32,458 nucleotides of DNA, taken from [Mycobacterium] nativiensis (lineage in GTDB: Bacteria; Actinomycetota; Actinomycetes; Mycobacteriales; Mycobacteriaceae). The stretch is taken from positions 1,728,191 to 1,760,648 of the forward strand of contig NZ_CP083986.1 in the NCBI RefSeq assembly GCF_020172685.1. Reading direction: 5' to 3'. The notes under the pieces are model-generated. The model saw only the letters and a list, made by a program, of their open reading frames with translations, was not told the DNA's origin and made no database searches. Below are positions 24,423 to 32,359 of this stretch, in pieces. Within the stretch, counting starts at the first letter, position 1. Each line of letters starts with the position of its first letter. The position numbers and the translations under genes were made by a program.

Positions 24423-25061
24423 CTACAGGCTCGGAGTGACGCCTGCGAGTTCTGTCAGCAGTTGCGCGAATCCGTCACCCGATTCCGGTGCAGTCCCTCC
24501 GGCGTCGACGGCGGGGAATTCGAACAGGGTCACAGGCGGCAGGCCATAAATGCTGAGCACGTCTTTCACGCCCGCCGAGTCGCTGAGGTAGGTGTTGGTC
24601 AATCCGTTCAGCACGGTGAATGCGTCGGCGAACCCGAGAACCGGATCGTCCAGAGAAACATTCGTGAACATCGGAGCCCCTACCATTCCCCCGACCGCGG
24701 GGACGATCGGCAGCAACAGCAGCGAATCGAGGACGGTTCCCACGTGGGGATAGGCCAGGTCGTCGACGGTGGAGGTGACCACGTACTGAGCACTGTCGTA
24801 CAGGTACGGGACGTCGGAATATGAATATGTTTGGTCGAACGTGTACCCCGAGTCGGTCCCCGGGAGGAGGGCTGGGGACGGAAGTACCGTCGCGGTGTAG
24901 TACGGGAAATACTGGGATGCCGCGTCAAGATACGGCCAGGCATCGTCGATGGCGTCCGCGGCCGCGACCGGGCCGGGGGCGAACGCGGTACCGAGCGCGA
25001 CTCCCAAGCAGGCTCCGAGAAGGCCCCCGAGGGGGACAGTCATCCGATGACGATGCATCAT
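24423..25061 (-). CDS. Secreted hypothetical protein
   Basis: The 212-aa product has an N-terminal signal peptide: basic MMHRHRM, a hydrophobic core rich in G/L/A, and a likely cleavage site after PVAAADA near residue 37. The mature part is acidic and rich in Tyr, Ser, Asp and Pro, with no cysteines and a mildly hydrophobic centre (LDSLLLLPIVPAVGGMVG). I recognise no domain, although the style resembles small exported mycobacterial proteins. Start codon alternatives are 25061, 25058 and 25043. It converges on the P450 gene with a 9-bp gap. A separate promoter is visible upstream, so it need not depend on the MFS gene. Confidence 0.65.
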   Translation of the reverse strand: MMHRHRMTVPLGGLLGACLGVALGTAFAPGPVAAADAIDDAWPYLDAASQYFPYYTATVLPSPALLPGTDSGYTFDQTYSYSDVPYLYDSAQYVVTSTVDDLAYPHVGTVLDSLLLLPIVPAVGGMVGAPMFTNVSLDDPVLGFADAFTVLNGLTNTYLSDSAGVKDVLSIYGLPPVTLFEFPAVDAGGTAPESGDGFAQLLTELAGVTPSL

Positions 25062-25091
25062 TAACCCCGATAACCATGTAGAACACGAAGA

Positions 25092-25120
25092 ATTGTTAGG
25101 AAAAATATCCCTTATCGCAA
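25092..25120 (-). promoter_or_regulatory. Candidate promoter for the secreted protein gene
   Basis: On the minus strand TTGCGA (25120-25115) and AACAAT (25097-25092) are separated by 17 bp, in an unusually AT-rich gap just downstream of the MFS gene. The leader would be about 25 nt. Confidence 0.45.
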
Positions 25121-25127
25121 ATCGCTG

Positions 25128-26387
25128 TCAAGCGGGCTCGGTCGCTTCGCGAAGGGGCGCCGTCTCGCTCGGACCGAAGTGTCGTCCGGTGGCGTCCTTG
25201 CCGATCGCGGTCAGCACGATGACGGCGATCAGCGTCGGCACCACCGTGACCATCAGGGCGAACGGGTAGCCGTGGGCGGCCGCCAAGTGTTCCTGGATCG
25301 GAAGGTTGAACGCGGCGAACAGATTGCCCAGCTGATAGGTGACGCCCGGATAGAAGCCGCGGATCGCGTCCGGCGACATCTCGGTCAGGTGGGCCGGGAT
25401 CACGCCCCAGGCGCCCTGCACGCAGACCTGGATCAGAAACGAGCCGAGGCACAGCATGCCCGCGGTCTGCGACAACGCGAACAGCGGCACAATCGGCAGG
25501 CCCATCACCGCGGCCCAGATGATCGCGTACCGCCGGCCCAACCGCTGTGACAGCGAGCCGAAGACCAGCCCGCCGATGATCCCGCCGATGTTGTAGATCA
25601 CCGCGATCCACTTGGCCGTGACATGGGACAGCCCCGCGCCGTCGGGCGAGGTCAGAAATGTCGGATAGATGTCGTGGGTGCCGTGGCTCATCCAGTTGAA
25701 CGCCGTCATCAGCAACACCAGGTAGCAGAACCGGCGGATCACTTTGGCGTCGGTGAAGACGTCGCGAATCCTGGTGCGGGTCAGCCGCATCCGATCCTGG
25801 GTGGCCTGCCAGACCTCGGACTCCGTCACCCGGTAGCGGATCAGCAGGCTGACCATGGCCGGCAGGATGGAAAGCCCGAACAGCCACCGCCAGGACAACC
25901 CCAGCACGTCGTTCACCAGCAGCGAAGCCACGGTGGCCGCCAGGTAGCCGAACAGATAGCCCTCCTGCAACAGCCCGGAGAAGAACCCGCGACGCTCGGC
26001 CGGGATCTTCTCCATCGCCAGCGCCGCGCCCAGCCCCCATTCGCCGCCCATCCCGATCCCGTACAGCAGGCGCAGAATCACCAGCACGGTGAAAGTGGGC
26101 GCGAACGCGCACAAGAACCCCACCGTCGAGTAGAAGATCACGTTCACCATCAGCGGTATCCGTCGGCCGACCCGGTCGGCCCACAGGCCGAACAGCAACG
26201 CCCCGAGCGGGCGCATCACCAGGGTCGCGGTGGTCAAAAACGCGACCTCGGTCTTGGTATGACCGAAGGTCTTGGCGATGTCGGCGTAGACGAACACCAC
26301 GATGAAGTAGTCGAACGCATCCATCGACCAGCCCAACACGGCAGCCAGGAACGAGTTGCGCTGATCGGGCGTGAGCCGCTGTTTCAC
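25128..26387 (-). CDS. MFS transporter, sialate/lactate:proton symporter-like
   Basis: The 419-aa membrane protein has twelve predicted transmembrane helices and a major facilitator signature after the second helix ([12 protein letters not shown]), repeated in weaker form in the second half ([12 protein letters not shown]). The opening [24 protein letters not shown] is characteristic of the SHS group (NanT/JEN1-like), whose members import carboxylates such as sialate or lactate with protons. Substrate is therefore probably a small organic acid, but this is not proven. The start is GTG without an obvious Shine-Dalgarno. It lies 50 bp downstream of the sirtuin gene in the same direction. Confidence 0.85.
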   Translation of the reverse strand: MKQRLTPDQRNSFLAAVLGWSMDAFDYFIVVFVYADIAKTFGHTKTEVAFLTTATLVMRPLGALLFGLWADRVGRRIPLMVNVIFYSTVGFLCAFAPTFTVLVILRLLYGIGMGGEWGLGAALAMEKIPAERRGFFSGLLQEGYLFGYLAATVASLLVNDVLGLSWRWLFGLSILPAMVSLLIRYRVTESEVWQATQDRMRLTRTRIRDVFTDAKVIRRFCYLVLLMTAFNWMSHGTHDIYPTFLTSPDGAGLSHVTAKWIAVIYNIGGIIGGLVFGSLSQRLGRRYAIIWAAVMGLPIVPLFALSQTAGMLCLGSFLIQVCVQGAWGVIPAHLTEMSPDAIRGFYPGVTYQLGNLFAAFNLPIQEHLAAAHGYPFALMVTVVPTLIAVIVLTAIGKDATGRHFGPSETAPLREATEPA

Positions 26388-26403
26388 CCGAGATATCGTG
26401 CCG

Positions 26404-26453
26404 GATTTCGGCGGTGATTGTGTGCGCTCAGCGGCGATCAGTACGCCGAAATC
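26404..26453. terminator. 10-bp inverted repeat straddling the sirtuin stop codon
   Basis: GATTTCGGCG (26404-26413) and CGCCGAAATC (26444-26453) are perfect arms 30 nt apart. One arm lies in the last codons of the sirtuin and the other just after its stop. It may be an attenuator or mRNA stabiliser between sirtuin and MFS genes. The large loop makes a classical terminator less likely. Confidence 0.4.
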
Positions 26454-27292
26454 GCGGCAGGGGCCAGTTCCTCGGCCAGCACCGCCAGGGCGGCCGAACA
26501 GCCGCCGTCGAACTTGACCGCCGCCAGGTCGTCGCCGCGGGTGTGCCCACGGTTGACGATCGCGATCGGGACACCGCGCGCCGCTGCGTGCCGGACGAAC
26601 CGGTAGCCGGAGAACACCGTCAGCGAGGACCCGGCAACCAGCAACGCCTCGGCGTCGTCGACCACCGAAAAGGCCCGTTCAACACGGTCTTTGGGGACGC
26701 TCTCGCCGAAGTAGACGATGTCGGGTTTGAGCATCCCGCCGCAGCGGTGGCAGTCGACGTAGCGGAATGATGCGGTGTCGGTGACGACGGCGTCCGCGTC
26801 GGGTGCCACCGCGATTCTGCCGAGGTCCTCGGCCCGCTCGATGAAACCCGGGTTGAGCTCCTCCAGCTGCTCGGCCAGCGCCGTGCGGCTCATGGTGATC
26901 CCGCACGCCAGGCAGACCACCGTCGCGTAGCTGCCGTGCAGGTCCACGACCCGGCGACCGCCGGCCTTGGTGTGCAGCAGGTCGACGTTCTGGGTGATGA
27001 CCCCGGTCACCACGCCGGCGGCCTCCAGTGCGGCCAACGCCCAGTGGCCCGCATTGGGCGACGTGGCGGCCATGTGGCGCCAGCCGACGTGGTTGCGGGC
27101 CCAGTACCGCTGACGGAAGACCGGATCGCCGGTGAACTGGGCGATCGTCATCGGATTGCTCGGTGGGGAGTCCGGCCCGCGATAGTCGGGAATACCGGAA
27201 TCGGTGGAGATCCCCGCTCCGGTGAGCACCGCGATTCGCCGCCCTGCCAGCAGAGTCAGCAGGTCGCAGACTGTCGGCGTGATGTCGCCCAT
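26438..27292 (-). CDS. NAD-dependent protein deacylase (sirtuin)
   Basis: The 284-aa enzyme uses NAD to remove acyl groups from lysines. Visible features: the NAD-binding motif [16 protein letters not shown] at residues 24-39, TQNVD at 100-104, catalytic H119 in DLHGS, and the zinc site C127, C130, C181, C184. The pattern, with [13 protein letters not shown], resembles the SIRT4-like class II group rather than CobB, so long-chain deacylase, lipoamidase or ADP-ribosyltransferase activity is possible. I start at ATG 27292. A TACGCT -10 (27305-27300 on the minus strand) ends 7 nt upstream, so it is probably leaderless. It is divergent from nadE, which makes its co-substrate NAD. Confidence 0.9.
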   Translation of the reverse strand: MGDITPTVCDLLTLLAGRRIAVLTGAGISTDSGIPDYRGPDSPPSNPMTIAQFTGDPVFRQRYWARNHVGWRHMAATSPNAGHWALAALEAAGVVTGVITQNVDLLHTKAGGRRVVDLHGSYATVVCLACGITMSRTALAEQLEELNPGFIERAEDLGRIAVAPDADAVVTDTASFRYVDCHRCGGMLKPDIVYFGESVPKDRVERAFSVVDDAEALLVAGSSLTVFSGYRFVRHAAARGVPIAIVNRGHTRGDDLAAVKFDGGCSAALAVLAEELAPAAISAY

Positions 27293-27299
27293 CTGGTAC

Positions 27300-27305
27300 A
27301 GCGTA
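27300..27305 (-). promoter_or_regulatory. -10 element for leaderless sirtuin gene
   Basis: On the minus strand TACGCT ends 7 nt before the ATG, with no Shine-Dalgarno between. A TTGACA on the plus strand at 27335-27340 lies in the same 72-bp divergent gap and may belong to nadE, but no -10 is found at a proper distance from it. GACAAT at 27351-27356 could alternatively drive a leaderless nadE mRNA. Confidence 0.4.
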
Positions 27306-27364
27306 TGCACCCGGCGGCACCCGAAAGCTGCGTATTGACACAGTCCAGGCGACAATGGCAGGCA

Positions 27365-29419
27365 ATGGACTTTTCAGGGGACTTCTACAGCGCCTACCGG
27401 CACGGGTTCGCGCGGGTCGCCGCATGCACGCACCGCGCCACGCTTGCCGACCCGGCCGCCAACGTCGAGTCGGTGCTGCAGTTGGCGCGCCAGTGCCACG
27501 ACGACGGCGTGGCAGTGGCCGTCTTCCCCGAGCTCACGCTGTCGGGCTACTCACTCGACGACATCGTGGCGCAGGACACCCTGCTCGACGCGGCCGCGGC
27601 CGCGCTGCTCGACCTGGTCGCCGCCTCGCTGGAGCTGCTACCGATCCTGGTGGTGGGCGCGCCGCTGCGCTACGGCCACCGCGTCTACAACACCGCCGTC
27701 GTCGTTCATCGCGGGCGCATCCTCGGGGTGGTGCCCAAGTCGTACCCGCCCACCTACCGGGAGTTCTACGAGGGCCGCCAATTCGCCGCCGGTGACGACG
27801 AACGCGGACTGATCCGGCTGGGCGGCGCCGAGGTGCCGTTCGGGCCGGATCTGCTGTTCGCCGCCACCGATGTGCCCGGGCTGGTACTGCATGTCGAGAT
27901 CTGCGAGGACATGTTCGTGCCGGTACCGCCGAGCGCCCAGGCCGCGTTGGCCGGTGCGACCGTGCTGGCCAACCTGTCCGGCAGCCCCATCACCGTCGGT
28001 CGTGCCGAAGACCGTCGATTGCTGGCCCGGTCGGCGTCGGCGCGCTGCCTGGCCGCCTACGTCTATGCCGCTGCCGGGGAAGGGGAGTCGACCACCGATC
28101 TGGCCTGGGACGGCCAGACCATGATCTGGGAGAACGGGACGCTGCTGGCCGAAAGCGACCGGTTCCCGCGCGAACCGCAGCGCAGCGTGGCCGACGTCGA
28201 CCTGGGGTTGCTGCGTTCGGAGCGGCTGCGGATGGGCACGTTCGACGACAACCGTCGCCACCATCGCGCCGCAGTGCAGGAGTTCCGGCGAATGGAGTTT
28301 GTGCTGGACCCGCCAGCCGGTGACATCGGACTGCGCCGCGTGGTCGAGCGATTCCCGTTCGTGCCGTCGAATCCACAGCGGCTGCAACAGGACTGCTACG
28401 AGGCCTACAACATCCAGGTGTCCGGTCTGGAGCAGCGGCTGCGCGCACTGCGCTATCCCAAGGTGGTCCTCGGGGTGTCGGGCGGCTTGGATTCCACCCA
28501 CGCGCTGATCGTCGCCGCACGGGCGATGGACCGGGAGGACCGGCCGCGCAGTGACATTCTGGCGTTCACCATGCCGGGCTTCGCCACCGGTGAGCGCACC
28601 AAGGCCAATGCGGTGGCACTGAGCAAGGCGCTCGGTGTGACGTTCGCCGAACTCGACATCCGCGACAGCGCGAAGCTGATGCTGTCCGAGCTCGGCCACC
28701 CATACTCCCGTGGCGAAGCCGTCTATGACGTCACGTTCGAGAACGTGCAGGCCGGCCTGCGCACCGATTACCTGTTCCGGATCGCCAACCAGAACGGTGG
28801 CATCGTGCTGGGCACCGGCGACCTGTCGGAGCTGGCGCTGGGCTGGTCCACCTACGGGGTGGGCGATCAGATGTCGCACTACAACGTCAACGGCGGCGTG
28901 CCCAAGACACTGATCCAGCATCTGATCCGCTGGGTGATCAACTCGGGCGAGTTCGACGCCGACGTGTGCGCGGTGCTGGCCTCGGTGCTGAACACCGAGA
29001 TCAGCCCGGAGCTGGTGCCGGTCGGGGACGGCGAGGAGATTCAGCGCAGCGAGGACACCGTCGGTCCCTACTCGCTGCAGGACTTCGCGCTGTTTTCCGC
29101 GTTGCGCTACGGGTTCACCCCGGCCAAGATCGGATTCCTGGCCTGGCATGCCTGGCATGACCTGGAAGCGGGCTCCTGGCCTCCCGGGTACCCGGCGGAC
29201 AAGCGGCAGTCCTACTCGTTGGCCGAGATCCGAAAATGGCTGAAAGTATTTGTGCAGCGGTTCTATTCGTTCAGCCAATTCAAGAGGTCAGCACTGCCGA
29301 ACGGGCCCAAGGTGTCACACGGCGGCTCACTGTCACCGCGCGGCGACTGGCGTGCCCCGTCGGACATGTCGGCGCGGATCTGGCTCGACGAGATCGAACG
29401 GGAGATACCCGAGCAATAA
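27365..29419 (+). CDS. nadE: Glutamine-dependent NAD+ synthetase
   Basis: The 684-aa protein makes NAD from nicotinic acid adenine dinucleotide, with ammonia channelled from glutamine. The N-terminal nitrilase-like glutaminase domain carries the E-K-C triad: E56 (FPELTLSG), K125 (VPKSYPPTYREFYE) and C180 (VEICEDM). The C-terminal synthetase domain has the PP-loop SGGLDS at 372-377. Length and sequence closely follow M. tuberculosis NadE (about 679 aa). The ATG at 27365 is chosen by this similarity. Much longer upstream readings of the frame overlap the sirtuin and are not credible. No clear Shine-Dalgarno is present. Confidence 0.97.
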   Translation: MDFSGDFYSAYRHGFARVAACTHRATLADPAANVESVLQLARQCHDDGVAVAVFPELTLSGYSLDDIVAQDTLLDAAAAALLDLVAASLELLPILVVGAPLRYGHRVYNTAVVVHRGRILGVVPKSYPPTYREFYEGRQFAAGDDERGLIRLGGAEVPFGPDLLFAATDVPGLVLHVEICEDMFVPVPPSAQAALAGATVLANLSGSPITVGRAEDRRLLARSASARCLAAYVYAAAGEGESTTDLAWDGQTMIWENGTLLAESDRFPREPQRSVADVDLGLLRSERLRMGTFDDNRRHHRAAVQEFRRMEFVLDPPAGDIGLRRVVERFPFVPSNPQRLQQDCYEAYNIQVSGLEQRLRALRYPKVVLGVSGGLDSTHALIVAARAMDREDRPRSDILAFTMPGFATGERTKANAVALSKALGVTFAELDIRDSAKLMLSELGHPYSRGEAVYDVTFENVQAGLRTDYLFRIANQNGGIVLGTGDLSELALGWSTYGVGDQMSHYNVNGGVPKTLIQHLIRWVINSGEFDADVCAVLASVLNTEISPELVPVGDGEEIQRSEDTVGPYSLQDFALFSALRYGFTPAKIGFLAWHAWHDLEAGSWPPGYPADKRQSYSLAEIRKWLKVFVQRFYSFSQFKRSALPNGPKVSHGGSLSPRGDWRAPSDMSARIWLDEIEREIPEQ

Positions 29420-29432
29420 AGGAGCGCCGACG

Positions 29433-30173
29433 ATGACCGAGATATCAGGACTTCCGTTGCCGCCAGCCCTGCAGCGGGCCATGACACTGCTGCGCGATCC
29501 GCCGTCGAACCCCGATACCAGCCGCGGCTACCTCGATCTGCTGCGCGGGACGGACGCATCCGACACGTCGCAGAACACCGGTGCGATCCAGCGGTTTTGG
29601 GCCTCGTCGTTCGGGTCGATGTTCTACGACAATGCCCAGGTGGTGGCCCGCCGACTCCTTGACGCCTGGCAGCATCCGATCGACTGGCTCGACATCCCGG
29701 TCGGTGGCACGGCTCTGGATGTCGGCTGCGGTCCGGGCAGCATCACCGCGTCGCTGGCCCGGGCGGTGGCCGCCGACGGTCTCGCGTTGGGGGTCGATGT
29801 CTCCGAGCCGATGCTGGCCCGGGCGGTTCGCATTCAGGCCGGACCGCAGGTCGGATTCCTGCGAGCGGACGCGCAACGGCTCCCGCTGCGAGACAGCACC
29901 GTTGACGCCGTCATCTCCATCGCCGTCTTACAGCTGATTCCCGACCCGGTGGCGGCGCTGGGGGAGATGGGACGAGTGCTCAAGCCGGGCGGCCGAGTCG
30001 CGTTGATGGTGCCGACCGCCGGCTCGGCCTCGCGGATGTGGTTGCCGGCGAAGGCCGGGGTGCGGGTGTTCGGCGATGACGAGATCGCCGACACTCTCGA
30101 AGCGGGTGGCTTCACCAGCGTGCGGGCCAAGAATTTCGGATCCATCCAGTGGGTGCGGGGTAAACGGGCCTGA
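29433..30173 (+). CDS. SAM-dependent methyltransferase (UbiE-like)
   Basis: The 246-aa class I methyltransferase has the SAM-binding motif I, LDVGCGPGS, with D96-G102, an acidic residue after the second strand (GVDVSEPML), and motifs ISIAVLQLIPDP and LKPGGRVAL typical of the Methyltransf_11/UbiE group. An N-terminal helical extension of about 80 residues precedes the catalytic fold. AAGGAG (29419-29424) overlaps the nadE stop and lies 8 nt before the ATG, so it is cotranscribed with nadE. The substrate is unknown and may be a small lipid or quinone. Confidence 0.85.
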   Translation: MTEISGLPLPPALQRAMTLLRDPPSNPDTSRGYLDLLRGTDASDTSQNTGAIQRFWASSFGSMFYDNAQVVARRLLDAWQHPIDWLDIPVGGTALDVGCGPGSITASLARAVAADGLALGVDVSEPMLARAVRIQAGPQVGFLRADAQRLPLRDSTVDAVISIAVLQLIPDPVAALGEMGRVLKPGGRVALMVPTAGSASRMWLPAKAGVRVFGDDEIADTLEAGGFTSVRAKNFGSIQWVRGKRA

Positions 30174-30194
30174 TCGTCTGACACGCTGGAAGCC

Positions 30195-30590
30195 ATGCCC
30201 ACCGTCCTGATTGAGGTCCGCCGCCGTTACTCGCAGGCCGAGGAGATCGCGATCATCGACGCTGTCCACGGCGCGCTGGTGACGGCCTTCCAAACCCCGG
30301 CCAAGGACAAGAACGTGCGGCTGGTCGTCCACGAACCGCACCGGTTCGCGGTTCCGGAGCACCTTGCCCAGCCGGAGTGCCGCACGCTGGTCTCGATCGA
30401 CTGCTTCGCCGGCCGATCCCTGGACGCCAAGCGTGCGCTCTACGCCGGGATCGTCGAAGGTCTTGCCGCATTGGGTATCCCGCGCGACCACGTGATGATC
30501 ACCCTGCACGAGGTGGATCGGGACAACTGGGGAATCCGCGGCGGGCAGGCCGCATCGGACGTCGACCTGGGTTTCAACGTGCGGGTGTGA
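30195..30590 (+). CDS. Tautomerase family protein
   Basis: The 131-aa protein starts MPTVLIEVRRRYS. Proline 2, exposed after removal of Met, is the catalytic base in the tautomerase superfamily. Size and layout (two beta-alpha-beta halves, with a C-terminal NWGIRGGQAASD) fit the Tautomerase_2 or MSAD-like group, acting on small keto-enol or halogenated acids. The substrate is unknown. It follows the methyltransferase by 21 bp and converges on rbsK. Confidence 0.8.
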   Translation: MPTVLIEVRRRYSQAEEIAIIDAVHGALVTAFQTPAKDKNVRLVVHEPHRFAVPEHLAQPECRTLVSIDCFAGRSLDAKRALYAGIVEGLAALGIPRDHVMITLHEVDRDNWGIRGGQAASDVDLGFNVRV

Positions 30591-30629
30591 TCACGTCGCA
30601 ACCGCCGATCCCCGTCGGGGTCGATCACA
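30586..30629. terminator. Convergent terminator between tautomerase and rbsK
   Basis: TGTGATC (30586-30592) and GATCACA (30623-30629) enclose an inner CCCC-GTC-GGGG hairpin (30610-30620). The TGA stop codons of both convergent genes fall within or at the edge of the outer arms, so one symmetrical structure could end both transcripts. Confidence 0.5.
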
Positions 30630-31479
30630 GGGTTGACACGGCCGCACGGATCGTCTCGGCACTCGGCGCGCAGTCCCCGGCTCCGGGCGTCAGGGTCGCC
30701 AGGGCCCCGGCGGCACACGCGGCACGCAGCGCGTGCGCTATGCCGTAGGGCCATTCGGCAGCCAGCACACCGGCGAAGACGTCACCCGCGCCGGAGGTGT
30801 CGACGGCGTCCACCACCGGCACCGGCACATGGACGGTACCGTCGGGCCCGGTGTAGCGGGCCCCGCGTGCTCCGAGCGTGACTACCCGGTGCGGCACCGG
30901 ATGATCGAACCGCGCGGATTCGGTCTCATTGACCACGGCGACGTCGATCAGCCCGGCGAGCTCGGCCAGGTCACCACCGATCGGGGAGATGTTGGCGATC
31001 ACCGTCGCCGCGCCCGCGCGAGCCAACCTGGCGGCTGTGGTGGCAGTAGCGAGTGGAATCTCCAACTGCATCAGCACCACTTGGGCTCCGGTGATCAGGT
31101 CGCGCCGGTCAAGGTCCACCGTCAGTGAGGCATTCGCTCCCGGCGTCACCACGATGGTGTTCTGCCCGTTCGGGTCCACCGTGATGACCGCCGATCCGCT
31201 GGGCCCGGGCACCGTTTTCAGGCCGTCGGTGCCGACGCCATTGGCCTCCAGATGCCGACGCAACCGCGCACCGGCGTCGTCGTCACCGACCGCGCCGATG
31301 AACTGCACCCGCGCCCCGGCCCGGGCTGCGGCGACCGCCTGATTAGCCCCCTTGCCGCCCGGTGTCGTGGCGACCGCGGTGGCCAGCACCGTCTCACCCG
31401 GGTCGGGCAGCGCGGTCACGGTGAGCACCGTGTCCATGTTGGCGCTGCCCACCACGCAGATATCGTGCTTCTTCTGCAC
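30625..31479 (-). CDS. rbsK: Ribokinase (PfkB family)
   Basis: The 284-aa sugar kinase phosphorylates ribose (or a related sugar) at the expense of ATP. The substrate-binding GSANMD motif at residues 11-16 and GGKGANQA at 41-48 are ribokinase signatures. The anion hole and catalytic base lie in DTSGAGD (227-233, base D233). The start is GTG, with AAAGGG a few nt upstream. Synteny with Rv2436 supports the name. No ribose transporter is encoded nearby. Confidence 0.92.
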   Translation of the reverse strand: MQKKHDICVVGSANMDTVLTVTALPDPGETVLATAVATTPGGKGANQAVAAARAGARVQFIGAVGDDDAGARLRRHLEANGVGTDGLKTVPGPSGSAVITVDPNGQNTIVVTPGANASLTVDLDRRDLITGAQVVLMQLEIPLATATTAARLARAGAATVIANISPIGGDLAELAGLIDVAVVNETESARFDHPVPHRVVTLGARGARYTGPDGTVHVPVPVVDAVDTSGAGDVFAGVLAAEWPYGIAHALRAACAAGALATLTPGAGDCAPSAETIRAAVSTL

Positions 31480-31524
31480 TGGGCCCTTTGCCTCCGTCCG
31501 CCCCAGGACAAGACCGGTTATGAA

Positions 31525-31590
31525 CTACCGGTCCGTCCACGTATTGATCTGGTCGAAGGTGTCGTTCAGGTGTTCGGCCAGGTGGTGATC
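31525..31590 (-). pseudogene. C-terminal protein fragment of unknown origin
   Basis: Read on the minus strand, a 21-residue frame ending NDTFDQINTWTDR-stop looks like the end of a real protein but has no start of its own. It begins where the transposase-like reading frame of the adjacent fragment stops making sense, in another frame. It appears to be debris left by an insertion or deletion. Confidence 0.35.
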
Positions 31591-31682
31591 GCGATCTGAC
31601 TCAACGGCGCCTGCCCGTTGCGGGCCACCGCGACCACATCATCGCCGAATTCCTTCGGATACGGCTGCGGCATGGTCGACAT
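31566..31682 (-). pseudogene. Truncated IS3-type transposase OrfA fragment
   Basis: This 38-codon frame encodes MPQPYPKEFGDDVVAVARNG followed by QAPLSQIA, which closely resembles the N-terminus of the helix-turn-helix OrfA of IS3-family elements in mycobacteria. The match breaks off after about 31 residues, before the recognition helix is complete, and a stop follows. The remaining transposase is missing, so the element is dead. It lies upstream of rbsK. Confidence 0.6.
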
Positions 31683-31806
31683 CCTTCCAGCGAAGAAAGT
31701 CTCACCGATCAGGTATCAACCAAACCCGGGGCAGACCCGTGACCGATTTTGGGACATTCATACCCAATCCGACGCCGCGGCATCCCCCGGGTGGAACTGT
31801 GCGCCT

Positions 31807-32220
31807 ATGTCCATTAACAGCACGTCTATCGCACACGTCCGGCTGACTGTCACCGACATCGATAAATCGCGCCGGTTCTACGAGAGTGTGTTCGGCTGGC
31901 CGGTTGCCTTTGAGATTCCCGATAACGCCGACCAGGCCACCCGCAGCCAGCTGTGGTGGCTGTTCGGTGGCGTCGTCTACAACCTCGGCGGCGCACTGAT
32001 CGGGCTGCGGCCGGTCGGTGACGACGGCTTCGACGAGAACCGGGTCGGCCTGGATCACATCGCGTTCCAGGTGGCCGGTAAGGCCGATTTGGAGGCGGCT
32101 GCCGCGCATCTCGACGACCTCGGTGTCGCCCACGAACCGGTGAAGGACATCGGCCCGCTTTACATCCTCGAGTTCCGCGACCCGGACAACATCGCCTTGG
32201 AGCTCAGCGCCTCGAAGTAA
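31807..32220 (+). CDS. VOC family (glyoxalase/dioxygenase-like) protein
   Basis: The 137-aa protein has two beta-alpha-beta-beta-beta halves typical of the vicinal oxygen chelate fold: HVRLTVTDIDKSRRFYESVFGWP at the start, and LDHIAFQV, then FRDPDNIALEL, in the second half. Candidate metal ligands are H13 (or nearby), H82 in LDHIAFQV and E135-region acid (ALEL). The substrate is unknown. Related proteins are glyoxalases, resistance proteins and dioxygenases. The start at ATG 31807 begins right at the fold. Longer upstream readings cross the transposase remnant. The gene is flanked by two transposase fragments. Confidence 0.8.
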   Translation: MSINSTSIAHVRLTVTDIDKSRRFYESVFGWPVAFEIPDNADQATRSQLWWLFGGVVYNLGGALIGLRPVGDDGFDENRVGLDHIAFQVAGKADLEAAAAHLDDLGVAHEPVKDIGPLYILEFRDPDNIALELSASK

Positions 32221-32264
32221 GAGCGTGCCGTTTCTGGCGTTCCTGAATGCAGACACCCACGCTC
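32221..32264. repeat. Inverted repeat after VOC gene
   Basis: GAGCGTG (32221-32227) and CACGCTC (32258-32264) start directly after the stop codon. The core is shared with the longer element between rpmA and obg (19071-19126). It may act as terminator for the VOC gene or be a dispersed repeat. Confidence 0.4.
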
Positions 32265-32359
32265 GCGCCGGGACGTGGGGTGATTGCTGGTGCAATGGTG
32301 GCGCTGCCGACTACGGATACCCGGACCACACCGGTTAGACATCCCAGGGTCGTAAGTTG

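Noticed and set aside
26936..27364. Upstream extension of nadE by about 140 codons
   Set aside because: The frame is open but lies antisense to the sirtuin gene and adds sequence absent from NadE. The conserved N-terminus begins at 27365.
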